From positions 43,228-107,227 of the forward strand of contig JARGOF010000016.1 in NCBI GenBank assembly GCA_029212415.1: 64,000 nt of DNA, written 5' to 3'. Every line of letters starts with the position of its first letter. The stretch's first letter is position 1. The position numbers and the translations under genes are program-made. This DNA is from Rhizobiaceae bacterium. Its GTDB lineage: Bacteria; Pseudomonadota; Alphaproteobacteria; Rhizobiales; Rhizobiaceae. Of this stretch, positions 8,385-17,546 are shown one piece after another. Under the pieces are notes generated by a model. The model was not told the DNA's origin. It made no database searches and saw only the letters and a program-made list of their open reading frames with translations.

Positions 8385-8977
8385 CAGATCTTTTTCGGGA
8401 ACCGGATGATGCAACGCCCCTCGCACCAGAAGAGCGCGAGGGACTGCTGCAAACATGGGTCACGCATCGCCGCGATCTGAACGAAGCCGAACAGGAAAAC
8501 ATCGTCAAAGGGGCACATTGGGCGCGCCGCACTCGGGGACAGACGATCGACGCTCTGTTGAACATTGTATTCGCCAGAACCCTGCACAAGCGTATGTTTG
8601 GCGATGTCTGGAGGTGGGCCGGAACCTACCGTCAGAGCGAACGCAATATCGGTATCGAGGCCTATCGTATTGCCTCCGAAACAACCAACCTGTTTGACGA
8701 TGCGCGATATTGGGTGAGGCAGGAAACCTATCCGCCAGACGAACTTGGTGTACGTTTGCACCACCGCCTCGTCGCTATCCACCCATTCCCGAACGGCAAT
8801 GGCCGTCACGCCCGGCTGATGGCAGATCTTCTCATCGAACGCCTTGGCGGCGAGGCGTTCAGCTGGGGTGGCGCCAGCCTTGCTGATGTCGGCGCATTGC
8901 GGAAACACTATGTCGCTGCACTTCAGGCGGCAGACAAATATGATATCGGCCCGCTTTTGATTTTTGCGCGGTCATGA
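8369..8977 (+). CDS. Mobile mystery protein B, Fic-domain protein
   Basis: A Fic-fold protein of about 200 residues with the active-site loop HPFPNGNGRHAR (residues 134-145). Fic enzymes normally transfer AMP to target hydroxyls; here Asn replaces the usual acidic residue after Phe-Pro, as I recall for this subfamily. The GTG at 8369 opens the frame, but relatives begin MTDLF, which here falls on a CTG at 8381 that overlaps the upstream stop (CTGA); this could be the true start with translational coupling. It follows the HTH partner, making a toxin-antitoxin-like module found on mobile DNA. Full length, no defects seen. Confidence 0.88.
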   Translation: MEPALTDLFREPDDATPLAPEEREGLLQTWVTHRRDLNEAEQENIVKGAHWARRTRGQTIDALLNIVFARTLHKRMFGDVWRWAGTYRQSERNIGIEAYRIASETTNLFDDARYWVRQETYPPDELGVRLHHRLVAIHPFPNGNGRHARLMADLLIERLGGEAFSWGGASLADVGALRKHYVAALQAADKYDIGPLLIFARS

Positions 8978-9107
8978 TTTTATCCACACCGTAAAATGGT
9001 CCAAAGCATGCATTGAAACGCACTGCCCCCGCGCGACATTACCCACCTCCCGCGCAAGCTGCATCCTGCAACAAGACACGTCCGGCGCTCAAATAAAATT
9101 CCGAGGC

Positions 9108-9148
9108 TTGACCTGCATCAACGCCTCGCAAAGTGGGGCGCCTAATAG
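9108..9148 (+). promoter_or_regulatory. FNR-type box and -10 element of the arc operon
   Basis: TTGACCTGCATCAA at 9108-9121 matches the FNR/Anr consensus TTGAT-N4-ATCAA at 9 of 10 fixed bases. TAATAG at 9143-9148 fits a -10 element; the implied start near 9156 puts the box centre at about -41.5, the class II FNR position. Arginine deiminase operons are classic targets of anaerobic FNR-type activators. Confidence 0.65.
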
Positions 9149-9152
9149 AAAT

Positions 9153-9180
9153 CCGGCGGCACGGACTGAAAACCCGCCGG
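9153..9180 (+). other. Hairpin in the leader of the arc operon
   Basis: CCGGCGG (9153-9159) and CCGCCGG (9174-9180) form a perfect 7-bp stem at the predicted 5' end of the transcript. There is no T-run, so it is more likely a stabilising or regulatory stem than a terminator. The rest of the 286-bp spacer after the Fic gene shows nothing further. Confidence 0.4.
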
Positions 9181-9263
9181 AGATGATGCTGCCTTTCGTG
9201 CGTCGCTCCGTCGGCAAATGTACCGCCGCCATCACATCATTCTTCCATTGAAGGAAAGCGACC

Positions 9264-10746
9264 ATGCATGCTGCAAACACAGGGGTAGAAACGACACCCA
9301 CTGGAAAATCCGGCAACACGCTTGCCGGCAAGCTCGGCCTGGTGCCTCTTGTGGCGCTTGTTGTCGGTTCGATGATCGGGCGGCGGCATCTTCAGCCTGC
9401 CGCAGAACATGGCCAAGGGCGCATCCCCGGGCGCCGTCATCATCGGTTGGCTGATCACCGGCATCGGCATGCTCGCGCTGGCCTTCGTCTATCAGGGGCT
9501 TTCCACCCGCAAGCCGAAGCTCGACGCCGGTCCCTATGCCTATGCCCGCGCCGGCTTTGGCGATTTCATCGGCTTCAACAGCGCCTGGGGCTACTGGCTC
9601 AGCGCCTGGCTGGGCAATGTCTCCTATGTGGTGCTGATCTTCGGCGCCCTGTCCTATTTCTTTCCGGCCTTTGGCGCCGAGGGAAACACGGTGCCAGCTA
9701 TCATCGGTGCATCCATTGTTCTGTGGGTCACCCATGCGCTTTGTCTGATGGGGGTTCGTCAGGCAGCCATCTTCAATACGGTCACCACCTTCGCCAAGCT
9801 GATACCGATCGCCCTGTTCATCGTGCTGGTTTTTGTCGCCTTCAATCTTCCCACTTTCAACCTCGACATCTGGGGCACGCAGACACCGGATCTCGGCAGC
9901 ATCATGACCCAGGTCAAGAGCACCATGCTGGTCACGCTGTGGGTCTTCATCGGCATTGAAGGCGCAAGCGTCGTCTCGGGCCGCGCCGCCAAGCGTTCCG
10001 ACATCGGCAAGGCAACCATCATCGGCTTCGTCATTGCCCTGAGCGTTTACCTGTGTGTTTCGCTGCTGTCTTTCGGCATCATGAGCCAGCCGGAACTCGC
10101 CGGACTGCCGGCGGCCGCCTCGATGGCCAATGTGCTGGAAAAGACCGTTGGCCCCTGGGGCTCGGTGCTGGTGCGGATCGGGCTCGTCATTTCGGTGGCC
10201 GGCGCATTCCTGAGCTGGACGCTGTTTGCGGCGGAAATTCCCTACCGCGCGGCGCGCGAAGGCATACTGCCCGAGGTCTTCGCAAGCGAGAACAAAAACG
10301 GCTCACCGGCCGGCGCGCTGTGGGTCACCAATATTTTCGTGCAGCTGTTTCTGATCATCACGCTCTATTCCAACGCCACCTATCTGGCGCTGTTCTACAT
10401 TGCCTCGACGGCCATTCTGGTGCCCTATGTGTTCTCCGGCGCCTATGCCTTCAAGCTGGCCTTCAGCGGCGAAGCCTATGCGGCCGGCGACAAGCGCGGA
10501 CGGGACATGTTCACCGGAGCGCTCGCCACCATCTACGGCGCCTGGCTGATCTATGCGGCGGGCCCAAGTTACCTTCTGATGTGCGCGCTGCTCTATGCGG
10601 TGGGCGTTCCGGTCTACTGGTGGGCCCGCAGTGCACGCGGCGAGAAAGCCTTCAAGGGCGTCGAGGCCCTGATCGGGCTCGGCATCCTCATCGCCGCCGC
10701 TTTGGCCGCCACCCTTATGTGGACCGGCGCCATCAGCGCCCTTTGA
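9264..10746 (+). pseudogene. arcD: Arginine/ornithine antiporter ArcD, split by a frameshift
   Basis: An APC-superfamily transporter of about 490 residues that would exchange arginine for ornithine in the deiminase pathway, with about 12 membrane segments. The first frame reads to LVVGSMIG and then leaves phase; the expected GGGIFSLPQNMAKGASPG continues one base later in the frame that runs to 10746. One extra G in the run at 9378-9380 explains it. The rest of the protein is intact. A G-run is a common site for sequencing error, so the gene may be functional; if the shift is real the operon has lost its transporter. RBS AAGGAAAG precedes the ATG. It is first in arcDABC. Confidence 0.85.
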
Positions 10747-10771
10747 CCCTCTTGACTTCAGGAACACCAAT

Positions 10772-12004
10772 ATGAACACGCAAACCAAACTCGGCGTTCA
10801 TTCCGAAACCGGCAAATTGCGGCAGGTCATTGTCTGCCGCCCCGGCCTGGCCCATCGCCGTCTCACCCCGGACAATTGTCAGGAAATGTTGTTTGACGAC
10901 GTTTTCTGGGTCAAACAGGCGCAGAAGGACCACGACGTCTTTGCATCTTTGATGCGCGACGAGGGCGTCGAGGTGCTCGACGTCAACGTGCTTTTGGCCG
11001 AAACGCTCGACATCAAGCAAGGACGCGCCTTCGTGCTTGACCACCGCATCAACCGGGACCATGTCGGCGTCGGGATGATGGAAGAATTGCGCGCCTGGAT
11101 GGACGCGCTGCCCGGCGCGCAGCTGGCGGAATTTCTGCTCGGCGGCCTGGCGGAAGACGATCTGCCGTTCAAGCCGACCGGCCTGTTCGGCAGTTATCTG
11201 GGCCCGCATGGCTTCATCCTGCCGCCGCTGCCCAACGCGCTCTTCACCCGCGACAACTCGGCATGGATTTATGACGGCGTGGTGGTCAACCCGATGCACT
11301 GGCCGGCGCGACGCCCCGAAACGCTGCTCAACACGGCGATCTACCGGTTCCACCCGAAGTTCGCCGGCAAGACCAATATCCACTGGGGTGATCCGACGAA
11401 GGAGCATGGCCTGGCGACGCTGGAAGGCGGCGACATCATGCCGGTGGGTGATCGTACTGTTCTGGTCGGCATGGGCGAACGCTCCTCGACCCAGGGCATC
11501 GGACAGCTTGCCGAAGCGCTGTTTGACAAGGGCGTGGTTGACCGGGTGCTGGCGTTCCAGATTCCCAAATCCCGCGCCGCCATGCATCTCGACACGGTGT
11601 TCACGCTGTGTGGCGGGGATGTGGTCACAACCTTCAAGGAAGTCGCCGACGAACTGATCTGCTATGACATCAGGCCCGGCGAAGGCAAGGCGCCGCTGAC
11701 CTTCCGCCGCGACCCGCGTGCGATCTTCGACATCGTTGCCGAAGTGCTTGGCTATAAAAAACTGCAGATCGTGCCGACCGGCGGAAACACCAGGGAAGAA
11801 CGCGCCCGCGAACAGTGGAACGACGGCAACAATGTGCTGGCGCTGCGTCCCGGCCTGGTGGTCGGCTACGACCGCAACGACGACACAAACGCCGCGCTGA
11901 AGGCGGTCGGCATCGAGGTCCTGGCGGTGCCGGGCGCCGAGCTTGGCCGTGGCCGCGGCGGCGGCCATTGCATGAGCTGCCCGACCATCCGCGACGCCAT
12001 TTGA
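10772..12004 (+). CDS. arcA: Arginine deiminase
   Basis: Hydrolyses arginine to citrulline and ammonia, the first step of the arginine deiminase pathway, in the cytoplasm. At 410 residues it is the usual length. The nucleophile is the Cys of [10 protein letters not shown] (about residue 400), and the catalytic His and acidic residues are visible in HLDTVFTLC and LEGGD. It lies 25 bp after arcD and 18 bp before arcB, so all four genes should be one transcript from the FNR-type promoter. The pathway yields ATP from arginine without oxygen and raises pH. No defects seen. Confidence 0.97.
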   Translation: MNTQTKLGVHSETGKLRQVIVCRPGLAHRRLTPDNCQEMLFDDVFWVKQAQKDHDVFASLMRDEGVEVLDVNVLLAETLDIKQGRAFVLDHRINRDHVGVGMMEELRAWMDALPGAQLAEFLLGGLAEDDLPFKPTGLFGSYLGPHGFILPPLPNALFTRDNSAWIYDGVVVNPMHWPARRPETLLNTAIYRFHPKFAGKTNIHWGDPTKEHGLATLEGGDIMPVGDRTVLVGMGERSSTQGIGQLAEALFDKGVVDRVLAFQIPKSRAAMHLDTVFTLCGGDVVTTFKEVADELICYDIRPGEGKAPLTFRRDPRAIFDIVAEVLGYKKLQIVPTGGNTREERAREQWNDGNNVLALRPGLVVGYDRNDDTNAALKAVGIEVLAVPGAELGRGRGGGHCMSCPTIRDAI

Positions 12005-12022
12005 TTTAAAGGAACAACAATC

Positions 12023-13024
12023 ATGTCTTTCAATTTGAAAAACCGCAGCCTTCTGTCGCTGCGCGACTTCAGCCCACGCGAGATCGCCTTCCTGGTGAAA
12101 CTCGCGGCTGACCTGAAGACCGCCAAATACGCAGGCACCGAGGTTCCCCGGCTGCAGGGCAAGGATATTGCGCTGATCTTCGAAAAGGACTCGACGCGCA
12201 CCCGGGCCGGCTTCGAGGTCGCGGCCTACGACCAGGGCGCCCGCGTCACCTATCTGGGGCCGACGGGCAGCCACATCGGCCACAAGGAATCGGTCAAGGA
12301 CACGGCGCGGGTGCTGGGTCGCATCTATGATGCGATCGAATACCGCGGCTTCGGACAGGACGTGGTCGAGAAACTGGCCAAATATGCCGGTGTGCCGGTC
12401 TACAACGGGCTGACCAACGAATTCCATCCGACGCAGATTCTCGCAGATCTCCTGACCATGCAGGAGCATGTGGAAAAGCCACTGCATCAGGTGTCCTACT
12501 GCTTTATCGGCGACGCCGGAAACAATATGGGCGACAGCCTGCTGATCGGTGGGGCCAAGATGGGCATGGATGTGCGGCTTTGCGCGCCTGAAGCCTGCTG
12601 GCCGACGGCGGCAATCCGCAACGAGGCACAGGCGATCGCCGATGAGACCGGCGCCCGTATCATGATTACCGATAACGCCGACGATGCGGTGCGGGACGTC
12701 GATTTCATCTACACCGATGTCTGGGTGTCGATGGGAGAGCCGAAGGAAAAATGGGCCGAGCGCATCAAGCTGCTGATGCCTTATCAGGTCAACGCGGCGC
12801 TGATGGCCAAAACCGGCAACCCGCGCACCCGCTTCATGCATTGCCTGCCCGCCTGCCACAACACCGAGACCAGCGTCGGCGTCGACATGCAGGCGCAGTT
12901 CGGCATCGACGCCATGGAAGTGACCGAAGAGGTGTTTGAAAGTCCGGCATCGATTGTCTTCGATCAGGCGGAAAACCGCGTGCACACCATCAAGGCGGTG
13001 CTCGTCGCCACCCTGGGGTCCTGA
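12023..13024 (+). CDS. arcB: Ornithine carbamoyltransferase, catabolic
   Basis: Splits citrulline with phosphate to carbamoyl phosphate and ornithine in the deiminase pathway. The 333-residue protein has the carbamoyl-phosphate loop STRTR (about residue 57), the [11 protein letters not shown] element that contacts carbamoyl phosphate, and the HCLPACHN cysteine loop that binds ornithine. The catabolic assignment comes from its length, close to that of catabolic enzymes, and from its place between arcA and arcC; sequence alone would not exclude a biosynthetic ArgF. The gene ends one base before the arcC start, so the two are translationally coupled. Confidence 0.95.
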   Translation: MSFNLKNRSLLSLRDFSPREIAFLVKLAADLKTAKYAGTEVPRLQGKDIALIFEKDSTRTRAGFEVAAYDQGARVTYLGPTGSHIGHKESVKDTARVLGRIYDAIEYRGFGQDVVEKLAKYAGVPVYNGLTNEFHPTQILADLLTMQEHVEKPLHQVSYCFIGDAGNNMGDSLLIGGAKMGMDVRLCAPEACWPTAAIRNEAQAIADETGARIMITDNADDAVRDVDFIYTDVWVSMGEPKEKWAERIKLLMPYQVNAALMAKTGNPRTRFMHCLPACHNTETSVGVDMQAQFGIDAMEVTEEVFESPASIVFDQAENRVHTIKAVLVATLGS

Positions 13025-13025
13025 G

Positions 13026-13949
13026 ATGCGCATCGTCGTTGCATTGGGCGGAAATGCTCTGCTCAAACGCGGTGAGCCGATGACCGATGCGGCGCAGCGG
13101 GCCAATGTCGCTGTCGCCGCCGTCGCGCTGGCCGATCTGGCCCGCGACCACCAGATCATCGTTGCCCATGGCAACGGCCCGCAGGTCGGGCTGCTGGCGC
13201 TGCAGGGCGCCGCCTATGCGCCCGATACGCCATGGCCACTGGATGTTCTTGGCGCTGAAAGCGAGGGCATGATCGGCTATCTCATCGAGCAGGAACTGAT
13301 CAACGCCCTGCCCGACGACGCCGCATGCGCCACATTGCTGACCCGTGTCGAAGTCGACGCGAGGGATCCGGCCTTTGACCGCCCGACCAAGCCAATCGGC
13401 CCCGTCTACACGCAGGAACAGGCAGAAAGCCTGCGCGCCAGCCATCCCTGGACGCTGGTCGCAGACGGCAAATCCGGCTTCCGCCGGGTCGTCGCCTCGC
13501 CCGAGCCGCGCCGCATTCCGGGCCTCAAATCGATCCGGCTGCTGGTCGACAATGGCATCACGGTGATCTGCGCCGGCGGTGGCGGCATTCCTGTCGTCCG
13601 AAAGGGCGACGGCAGCATGGAGGGCATCGAAGCGGTCATCGACAAGGACCGGACCTCGGCTCTGCTCGCCGAGGCGCTTGACGCCGATGCGCTGCTGATG
13701 CTTACTGATGTGGCCTCGGTCTATCGCGCCTGGGGCACACCGCAGCAGGCGGCCATCAAGGCCATCACCCCGGCAGAGCTCAATGCCATGGATTTCGCCG
13801 AAGGCTCCATGGGGCCGAAAGTTGCGGCCGCCTCGGGCTTCGTGCGGGCTGGCGGAAAAATGGCCGGTATCGGCCGCCTGCAGGATGCGCGCGCCATCAT
13901 CGAGGGCAAAGCCGGCACTGTGATATCCGAAAATGCCGGTCCTATGTAG
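13026..13949 (+). CDS. arcC: Carbamate kinase
   Basis: Transfers phosphate from carbamoyl phosphate to ADP, giving the single ATP of the arginine deiminase pathway. The 307-residue protein has the amino-acid kinase N-terminus (VVALGGNALL), the HGNGPQVG loop, CAGGGGIPVV for nucleotide binding and the GSMGPKVAA segment near the end. The frame is open upstream to 12936, inside arcB, but the ATG one base after the arcB stop gives the family N-terminus exactly. Last gene of arcDABC; no terminator with a T-run was seen behind it. Confidence 0.97.
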   Translation: MRIVVALGGNALLKRGEPMTDAAQRANVAVAAVALADLARDHQIIVAHGNGPQVGLLALQGAAYAPDTPWPLDVLGAESEGMIGYLIEQELINALPDDAACATLLTRVEVDARDPAFDRPTKPIGPVYTQEQAESLRASHPWTLVADGKSGFRRVVASPEPRRIPGLKSIRLLVDNGITVICAGGGGIPVVRKGDGSMEGIEAVIDKDRTSALLAEALDADALLMLTDVASVYRAWGTPQQAAIKAITPAELNAMDFAEGSMGPKVAAASGFVRAGGKMAGIGRLQDARAIIEGKAGTVISENAGPM

Positions 13950-14036
13950 CAAACGCACCCGCGATCACAGGATAACTTGAGCAAACCAGCCTTCGACAAT
14001 CCCTCAGCCGTTCACTCCGGCGTACAATGAACGCGA

Positions 14037-14067
14037 ATCACTTGACCAACTGGCGTGATCAAGTGAT
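14037..14067. promoter_or_regulatory. 9-bp inverted repeat upstream of the ZIP gene
   Basis: ATCACTTGA (14037-14045) is repeated inverted as TCAAGTGAT (14059-14067), perfect over 9 bp with a 13-bp gap, 44 bp before the ZIP start codon. It could be an operator or a small hairpin. It does not resemble a Zur box that I recognise. Confidence 0.4.
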
Positions 14068-14111
14068 GTTGCCGTCAACCGGCAAGCCAGTCGGGGAATA
14101 TCGGAAGCAAC

Positions 14112-14885
14112 ATGGAACTGACTGATATCAAGATTGTCTCGGCAATCGCGATCTTCGTGATCGGGCTTGGCGGTGGACTTGCGGCGCGGCGCCTGGCGCT
14201 GGGCGAGAACGGGGGCCGGCTGCTGATCGCGGGCAATGTTTTTGCCGGCGGCGTCTTTCTGGGAGCAGCGCTGATCCATGTGCTGCCCGATGCGCAGGAA
14301 GGGTTTTCGCAAGCCTATGGCGATCTCGGCTATCCGATTTACGGACTGGTCTGTGGGCTGGCGCTTGGCCTGATGCTGGCGCTCGAGCAGGTGGGGCATG
14401 CGTTCAATCGGGGTGCCGATGCCGCTCGGGCCTATCCTCTCGTCCTGTTCCTCATCCTGTCAATCCATTCGGTGATCGCGGGCTTTGCGCTTGGGATCGA
14501 AACGATGCATCTTCAGGCCATCGTGCTTCTGGTGGCCGTGCTCGCGCACAAGGGGTCGGCGTCTTTCGCGCTTGGCCTGAGCATGCTGGGGGATGGGCCG
14601 GACGGCAAGGTGGCCGGGCCGGGCTACTTTCGTCAGATCGTGTTTTTCTCGTTGATGACGCCAATCGGTATCGGCCTGGGCTGGGGGGCCTCAATGCTGG
14701 TGTCGGGCACTGGCGCCGTCAAGTTCGAGGCGATCTTCGATGCGCTGGCCGCCGGCACGTTTCTTTATGTCGCGGTCTACGAGATCCTGCGGCGGGAGTT
14801 CTCGTCTCGAGAGATGTTGCCGCTCAAGGTGCTGTCGCTCGGGGTCGGATACGGGATCATGGCGCTGATCGCACTGTGGGTTTGA
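14112..14885 (+). CDS. ZIP family metal transporter
   Basis: A 257-residue inner-membrane protein with about eight hydrophobic segments. Two metal-binding helices show the ZIP pattern: HSVIAGFALG and, in the next helix, HKGSASFALG; another His (LIHVLPDA) lies in the second helix. ZIP proteins bring zinc and sometimes iron or manganese into the cytoplasm. The gene stands alone between the arc operon and the beta-lactamase, on the same strand. The perfect inverted repeat just upstream may control it. The metal cannot be told from sequence. Confidence 0.88.
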   Translation: MELTDIKIVSAIAIFVIGLGGGLAARRLALGENGGRLLIAGNVFAGGVFLGAALIHVLPDAQEGFSQAYGDLGYPIYGLVCGLALGLMLALEQVGHAFNRGADAARAYPLVLFLILSIHSVIAGFALGIETMHLQAIVLLVAVLAHKGSASFALGLSMLGDGPDGKVAGPGYFRQIVFFSLMTPIGIGLGWGASMLVSGTGAVKFEAIFDALAAGTFLYVAVYEILRREFSSREMLPLKVLSLGVGYGIMALIALWV

Positions 14886-15039
14886 CCGGGCTGGAAAACG
14901 GACGCGATATCCCTGCCGCAAAACCCGCAGCGTTCCATTTGCCCGATCATCTGAGCCGCTGTTGCCGCATATTTCCTGGCTTCGTCACCTGAGCCAGGAA
15001 GGCCGCATGGCGTGGCAGGAGCAGCGCCGGCACGTTTGA

Positions 15040-15246
15040 TTTTGCTGTTGATCGACCTTAAACCAAGACCCTGCAATCGTTTTTCTGACTTGATGACCGC
15101 GGTACGTGGCGCAAAAGCCTGATTTCTGCACTGACCAACCAACTCCGCCGTTGTAATATATTGCCATGAAACATCTCATCCTTTGCCTGCTCGCCATTAT
15201 CGTGTCCGTGGCACCGGTTGGTGCCAAAACCATTTGCACTGTCATT
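15040..15246 (+). repeat. Direct repeat, left part, shared with 24,292-24,499
   Basis: About 207 bases covering the beta-lactamase upstream region and its first 27 codons recur with roughly 90% identity at 24,292-24,499. A second shared block, 15,929-16,011, covers the 3' end and recurs at 24,499-24,581. In the other copy the 682 bp between the two blocks are missing. Confidence 0.9.
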
Positions 15247-15969
15247 GCCGAAGCGGAAAGTGGCGTTGTTCTGCTGGAGCAAGGCAATTGCCGCTCTCGC
15301 GTAACGCCTGCATCAACCTTCAAGATCGCCCTGAGCGTGATGGGGTTCGATTCTGGTTTCCTCTCGGACGCCAGCACACCGATCCTGCCGTTCAAGGCGG
15401 GGTATGTTGATTGGGGCGGGGACAATTGGAAGCAGGCAACCAATCCCACCCGATGGCTGAAATATTCGGTGGTCTGGTTTTCCCGGCAAATTACCGCTGC
15501 CTTGGGTGTCGAAACATTGGAGCGATACGCTCTGGCGATGGGTTACGGCAATGCAGATTTTTCGGGTGATGCGGGCAAGAATAATGCACTGGAACGGGCG
15601 TGGATCAGTTCATCGCTGAAGATTGCGCCGGTTGAGCAAGTGGCATTTCTGCGCAACCTCATCAACCGCAATCTGCCTGTGCAATCCCATGCCATCGACA
15701 TGACCATGGCCATAATGGAAACAGCGCCAGCCGGTGGCGGCTGGGATATTTCCGGCAAAACCGGTGCCGCCTATCCTCGGCGGGCGGATCGTTCCTTTGA
15801 CAGAGCGAAGAGCTGGGGCTGGTTCGTGGGCTGGGCAACGAAAGAGGGGCGCACCTTGGTCTTTGCCCGCCTCGGTCAAGACGAGAAGCGCGAAAGCGTG
15901 TCTGCGGGGATCAGGGCAAAAAAGGCTCTTTTGCATGAATGGCAGGAACTCATCGCTGCCGTTCCATAA
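15166..15969 (+). CDS. Class D (OXA-type) beta-lactamase
   Basis: A 267-residue exported serine hydrolase. A signal peptide covers about residues 1-20. The class D motifs are all present and in order: Ser-Thr-Phe-Lys at 50-53 with the nucleophile Ser50, Ser-Val-Val at 101-103, Tyr-Gly-Asn at 127-129 and Lys-Thr-Gly at 198-200, plus conserved tryptophans (WLKYSVVWFSRQ). It should hydrolyse beta-lactams in the periplasm; which ones cannot be said. No integron or complete insertion sequence flanks it, but an internally deleted second copy lies 9.25 kb downstream, and an IS6 remnant follows it within 400 bp, so the gene has been in mobile or rearranging DNA. Confidence 0.93.
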   Translation: MKHLILCLLAIIVSVAPVGAKTICTVIAEAESGVVLLEQGNCRSRVTPASTFKIALSVMGFDSGFLSDASTPILPFKAGYVDWGGDNWKQATNPTRWLKYSVVWFSRQITAALGVETLERYALAMGYGNADFSGDAGKNNALERAWISSSLKIAPVEQVAFLRNLINRNLPVQSHAIDMTMAIMETAPAGGGWDISGKTGAAYPRRADRSFDRAKSWGWFVGWATKEGRTLVFARLGQDEKRESVSAGIRAKKALLHEWQELIAAVP

Positions 15970-16053
15970 TATGTGTCAGGTGCCTTCGTTATCTACGGCT
16001 GCTTTTCGGGAAGGGCCATAGTCATGTCGATGGCTCGGATTGAGGAAGGCAAG

Positions 16054-16365
16054 TTAGCACGTTGAAGTAACACCGGAACCAAAGCATTCGTCACTTTCAC
16101 CAAAAAACGGAATACCGTTCAACCAAGCGACAATAAGCATACCGAAAAAGAAAAACCCGATAGCAATGCTTGTTCCGTTTTTCATGTCGAGTTTGCCAAC
16201 CAGATAATCTCTCAGCTTGTAGGCTGCGTAGGCCACGCGAACAATAGCAAAGCCGTCATTGCAATAACCTTCCCAACTTTCTGTAAGCGGTACGCCTCTA
16301 CTTTCCATTAGTTTAGAAAAATAGGGTTGCAATTCTTTGCCTTTTTTTAATGGCGAAAGATTCAC
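16054..16365 (-). CDS. Small predicted membrane protein of unknown function
   Basis: A 103-residue frame with one strong hydrophobic segment (about residues 66-86, IAIGFFFFGMLIVAWL) and four cysteines, lower in GC than its neighbours. I do not recognise it. Its first few codons appear to lie on sequence derived from the adjoining IS6-family remnant, which begins at about 16352 on the other strand, so the start may be accidental and the gene truncated at its 5' end. AT-rich composition suggests recent transfer. Confidence 0.45.
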   Translation of the reverse strand: MNLSPLKKGKELQPYFSKLMESRGVPLTESWEGYCNDGFAIVRVAYAAYKLRDYLVGKLDMKNGTSIAIGFFFFGMLIVAWLNGIPFFGESDECFGSGVTSTC

Positions 16366-16559
16366 ACCTGCCGGTCAGGTTGAGGGAGCGACGAATGCGG
16401 CGCTTCGAGTCGGCTCAATCTGCACAGAGATTTCTCTCATCCCATGCCGCCATCTACAACACCTTCAACGTCCAACGCCATCTCATCTCCCGCGAGACAC
16501 TTCGAAAATTCAGCGGCGAGACACTGGCTACGTGGCAATCAGCAGCGGCTGCCGTCTGA
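16350..16559 (+). pseudogene. C-terminal remnant of an IS6-family transposase
   Basis: About 69 codons matching the C-terminus of IS6/IS26-type DDE transposases, as I recall the family: HLPVRLRERRMRRF, then SAQRFLSSHAAIYNTFNVQR and a closing TWQSAAAA. The catalytic DDE domain is absent, so only about the last third remains. No terminal inverted repeat was identified. It marks a past insertion and deletion next to the beta-lactamase. Confidence 0.8.
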
Positions 16560-16619
16560 TCGAAGAGTGCGCATAAGCCTCGGGTAGCGATACTTACCGT
16601 GACAAGGCCAATCTGGATG

Positions 16620-17546
16620 CTAATCAGCCGCCGCCTTGGGAAACAGCGGCAGTCCCGGCACGTCCATGCGGACCGTCAGGATCGTGCCTGAGGCTGATTC
16701 GGTGATGAACAGAGTGCGCAGATCCGCATCGCCATAGGCGGCGTTGGTCACCTGCAGACCGCATGGCGTCCGGATGCGCAACAGCGGTTCGCCGAGCCGG
16801 CTGAACAGCCAGACACATCCCATGCCGTTGTGGCAGACGACAATATTGCCGTCACGGTCCACCGCAAGCCCGTCCGGGCCGGCCAGGCCTCCGGACAGCT
16901 GGATGAAATTGCCGACCCGCGACACAGTTCCGTCGTGTTCGATCGGCGCTCGCCAGATCGCGTTGGCCCGGGTCATAGCAACATAGAGCAGGCCGCCATC
17001 AGGGCTGAGAGCGATACCATTCGGGCTCGGCCCGGACGGCAACACCGTCGAAAGCCTGCCGTCCGGGGTGCGGCGGTAGACCCGGCCGCTCGGATCAGTC
17101 AGCCCGGATTCGCCCTGGTCGGTGAAATAAAGCGTGCCGTCAGCGCTAAAGGTCAGGTCGTTGAGCCCCTTGAACGACTCCAGCAACGGCCGTTCGAGTT
17201 CCGCTTCGATCTTCCCGGTCTCGGGAAAGAAGCGCAGCAGGCCGCGCTGATGATCGGCGATCAGGATCGTGCCGTCTTTATCAAGCGCCAAGCCGTTGGG
17301 CTCACCATCATATTCGGCGACGGTTTCGAAATCGCCGGTTGGCGAGACACAAAACAGCCGGCCGCAAGCCAGGTCAACCAGATACAGATTGCCCTGGCGA
17401 TCAAAGCAGGGGCCTTCCAGAAACGAATGCTCCGTCTTGCCGCCGCGGCGAATTTTCATCCAGGACGTGATCTTTGTGGAGTTGCGAAGCGTGTCCGGCA
17501 CGCGGCAAAACACTTCGGCTTCGACTTCTGGCGGCGGCGCAAACAT
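16620..17546 (-). CDS. SMP-30/gluconolactonase family protein
   Basis: A 308-residue six-bladed beta-propeller, probably a cytoplasmic sugar lactonase as no signal peptide is seen. The metal ligands of the family are recognisable: Glu in FLEGPCFD, Asn in SPNGIALS and Asp in PDGLAVD. It is the last gene of the minus-strand TRAP transporter/dehydratase cluster, 161 bp after the binding-protein gene, so its likely job is opening a sugar-acid lactone taken up or formed in that pathway. The exact substrate is not predictable. The spacer before it contains a hairpin that may reduce its expression relative to dctP. Confidence 0.88.
   Translation of the reverse strand: MFAPPPEVEAEVFCRVPDTLRNSTKITSWMKIRRGGKTEHSFLEGPCFDRQGNLYLVDLACGRLFCVSPTGDFETVAEYDGEPNGLALDKDGTILIADHQRGLLRFFPETGKIEAELERPLLESFKGLNDLTFSADGTLYFTDQGESGLTDPSGRVYRRTPDGRLSTVLPSGPSPNGIALSPDGGLLYVAMTRANAIWRAPIEHDGTVSRVGNFIQLSGGLAGPDGLAVDRDGNIVVCHNGMGCVWLFSRLGEPLLRIRTPCGLQVTNAAYGDADLRTLFITESASGTILTVRMDVPGLPLFPKAAAD

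Noticed and set aside
10733..13174. Minus-strand open frame of 813 codons over arcA and arcB
   Set aside because: Antisense to two unmistakable enzymes; open only because of high third-position GC. No family resemblance.
14985..15449. Minus-strand frame over the beta-lactamase start, with a similar frame at 24260-24523
   Set aside because: The resemblance of the two frames comes from the duplicated beta-lactamase DNA, not from a separate gene family.
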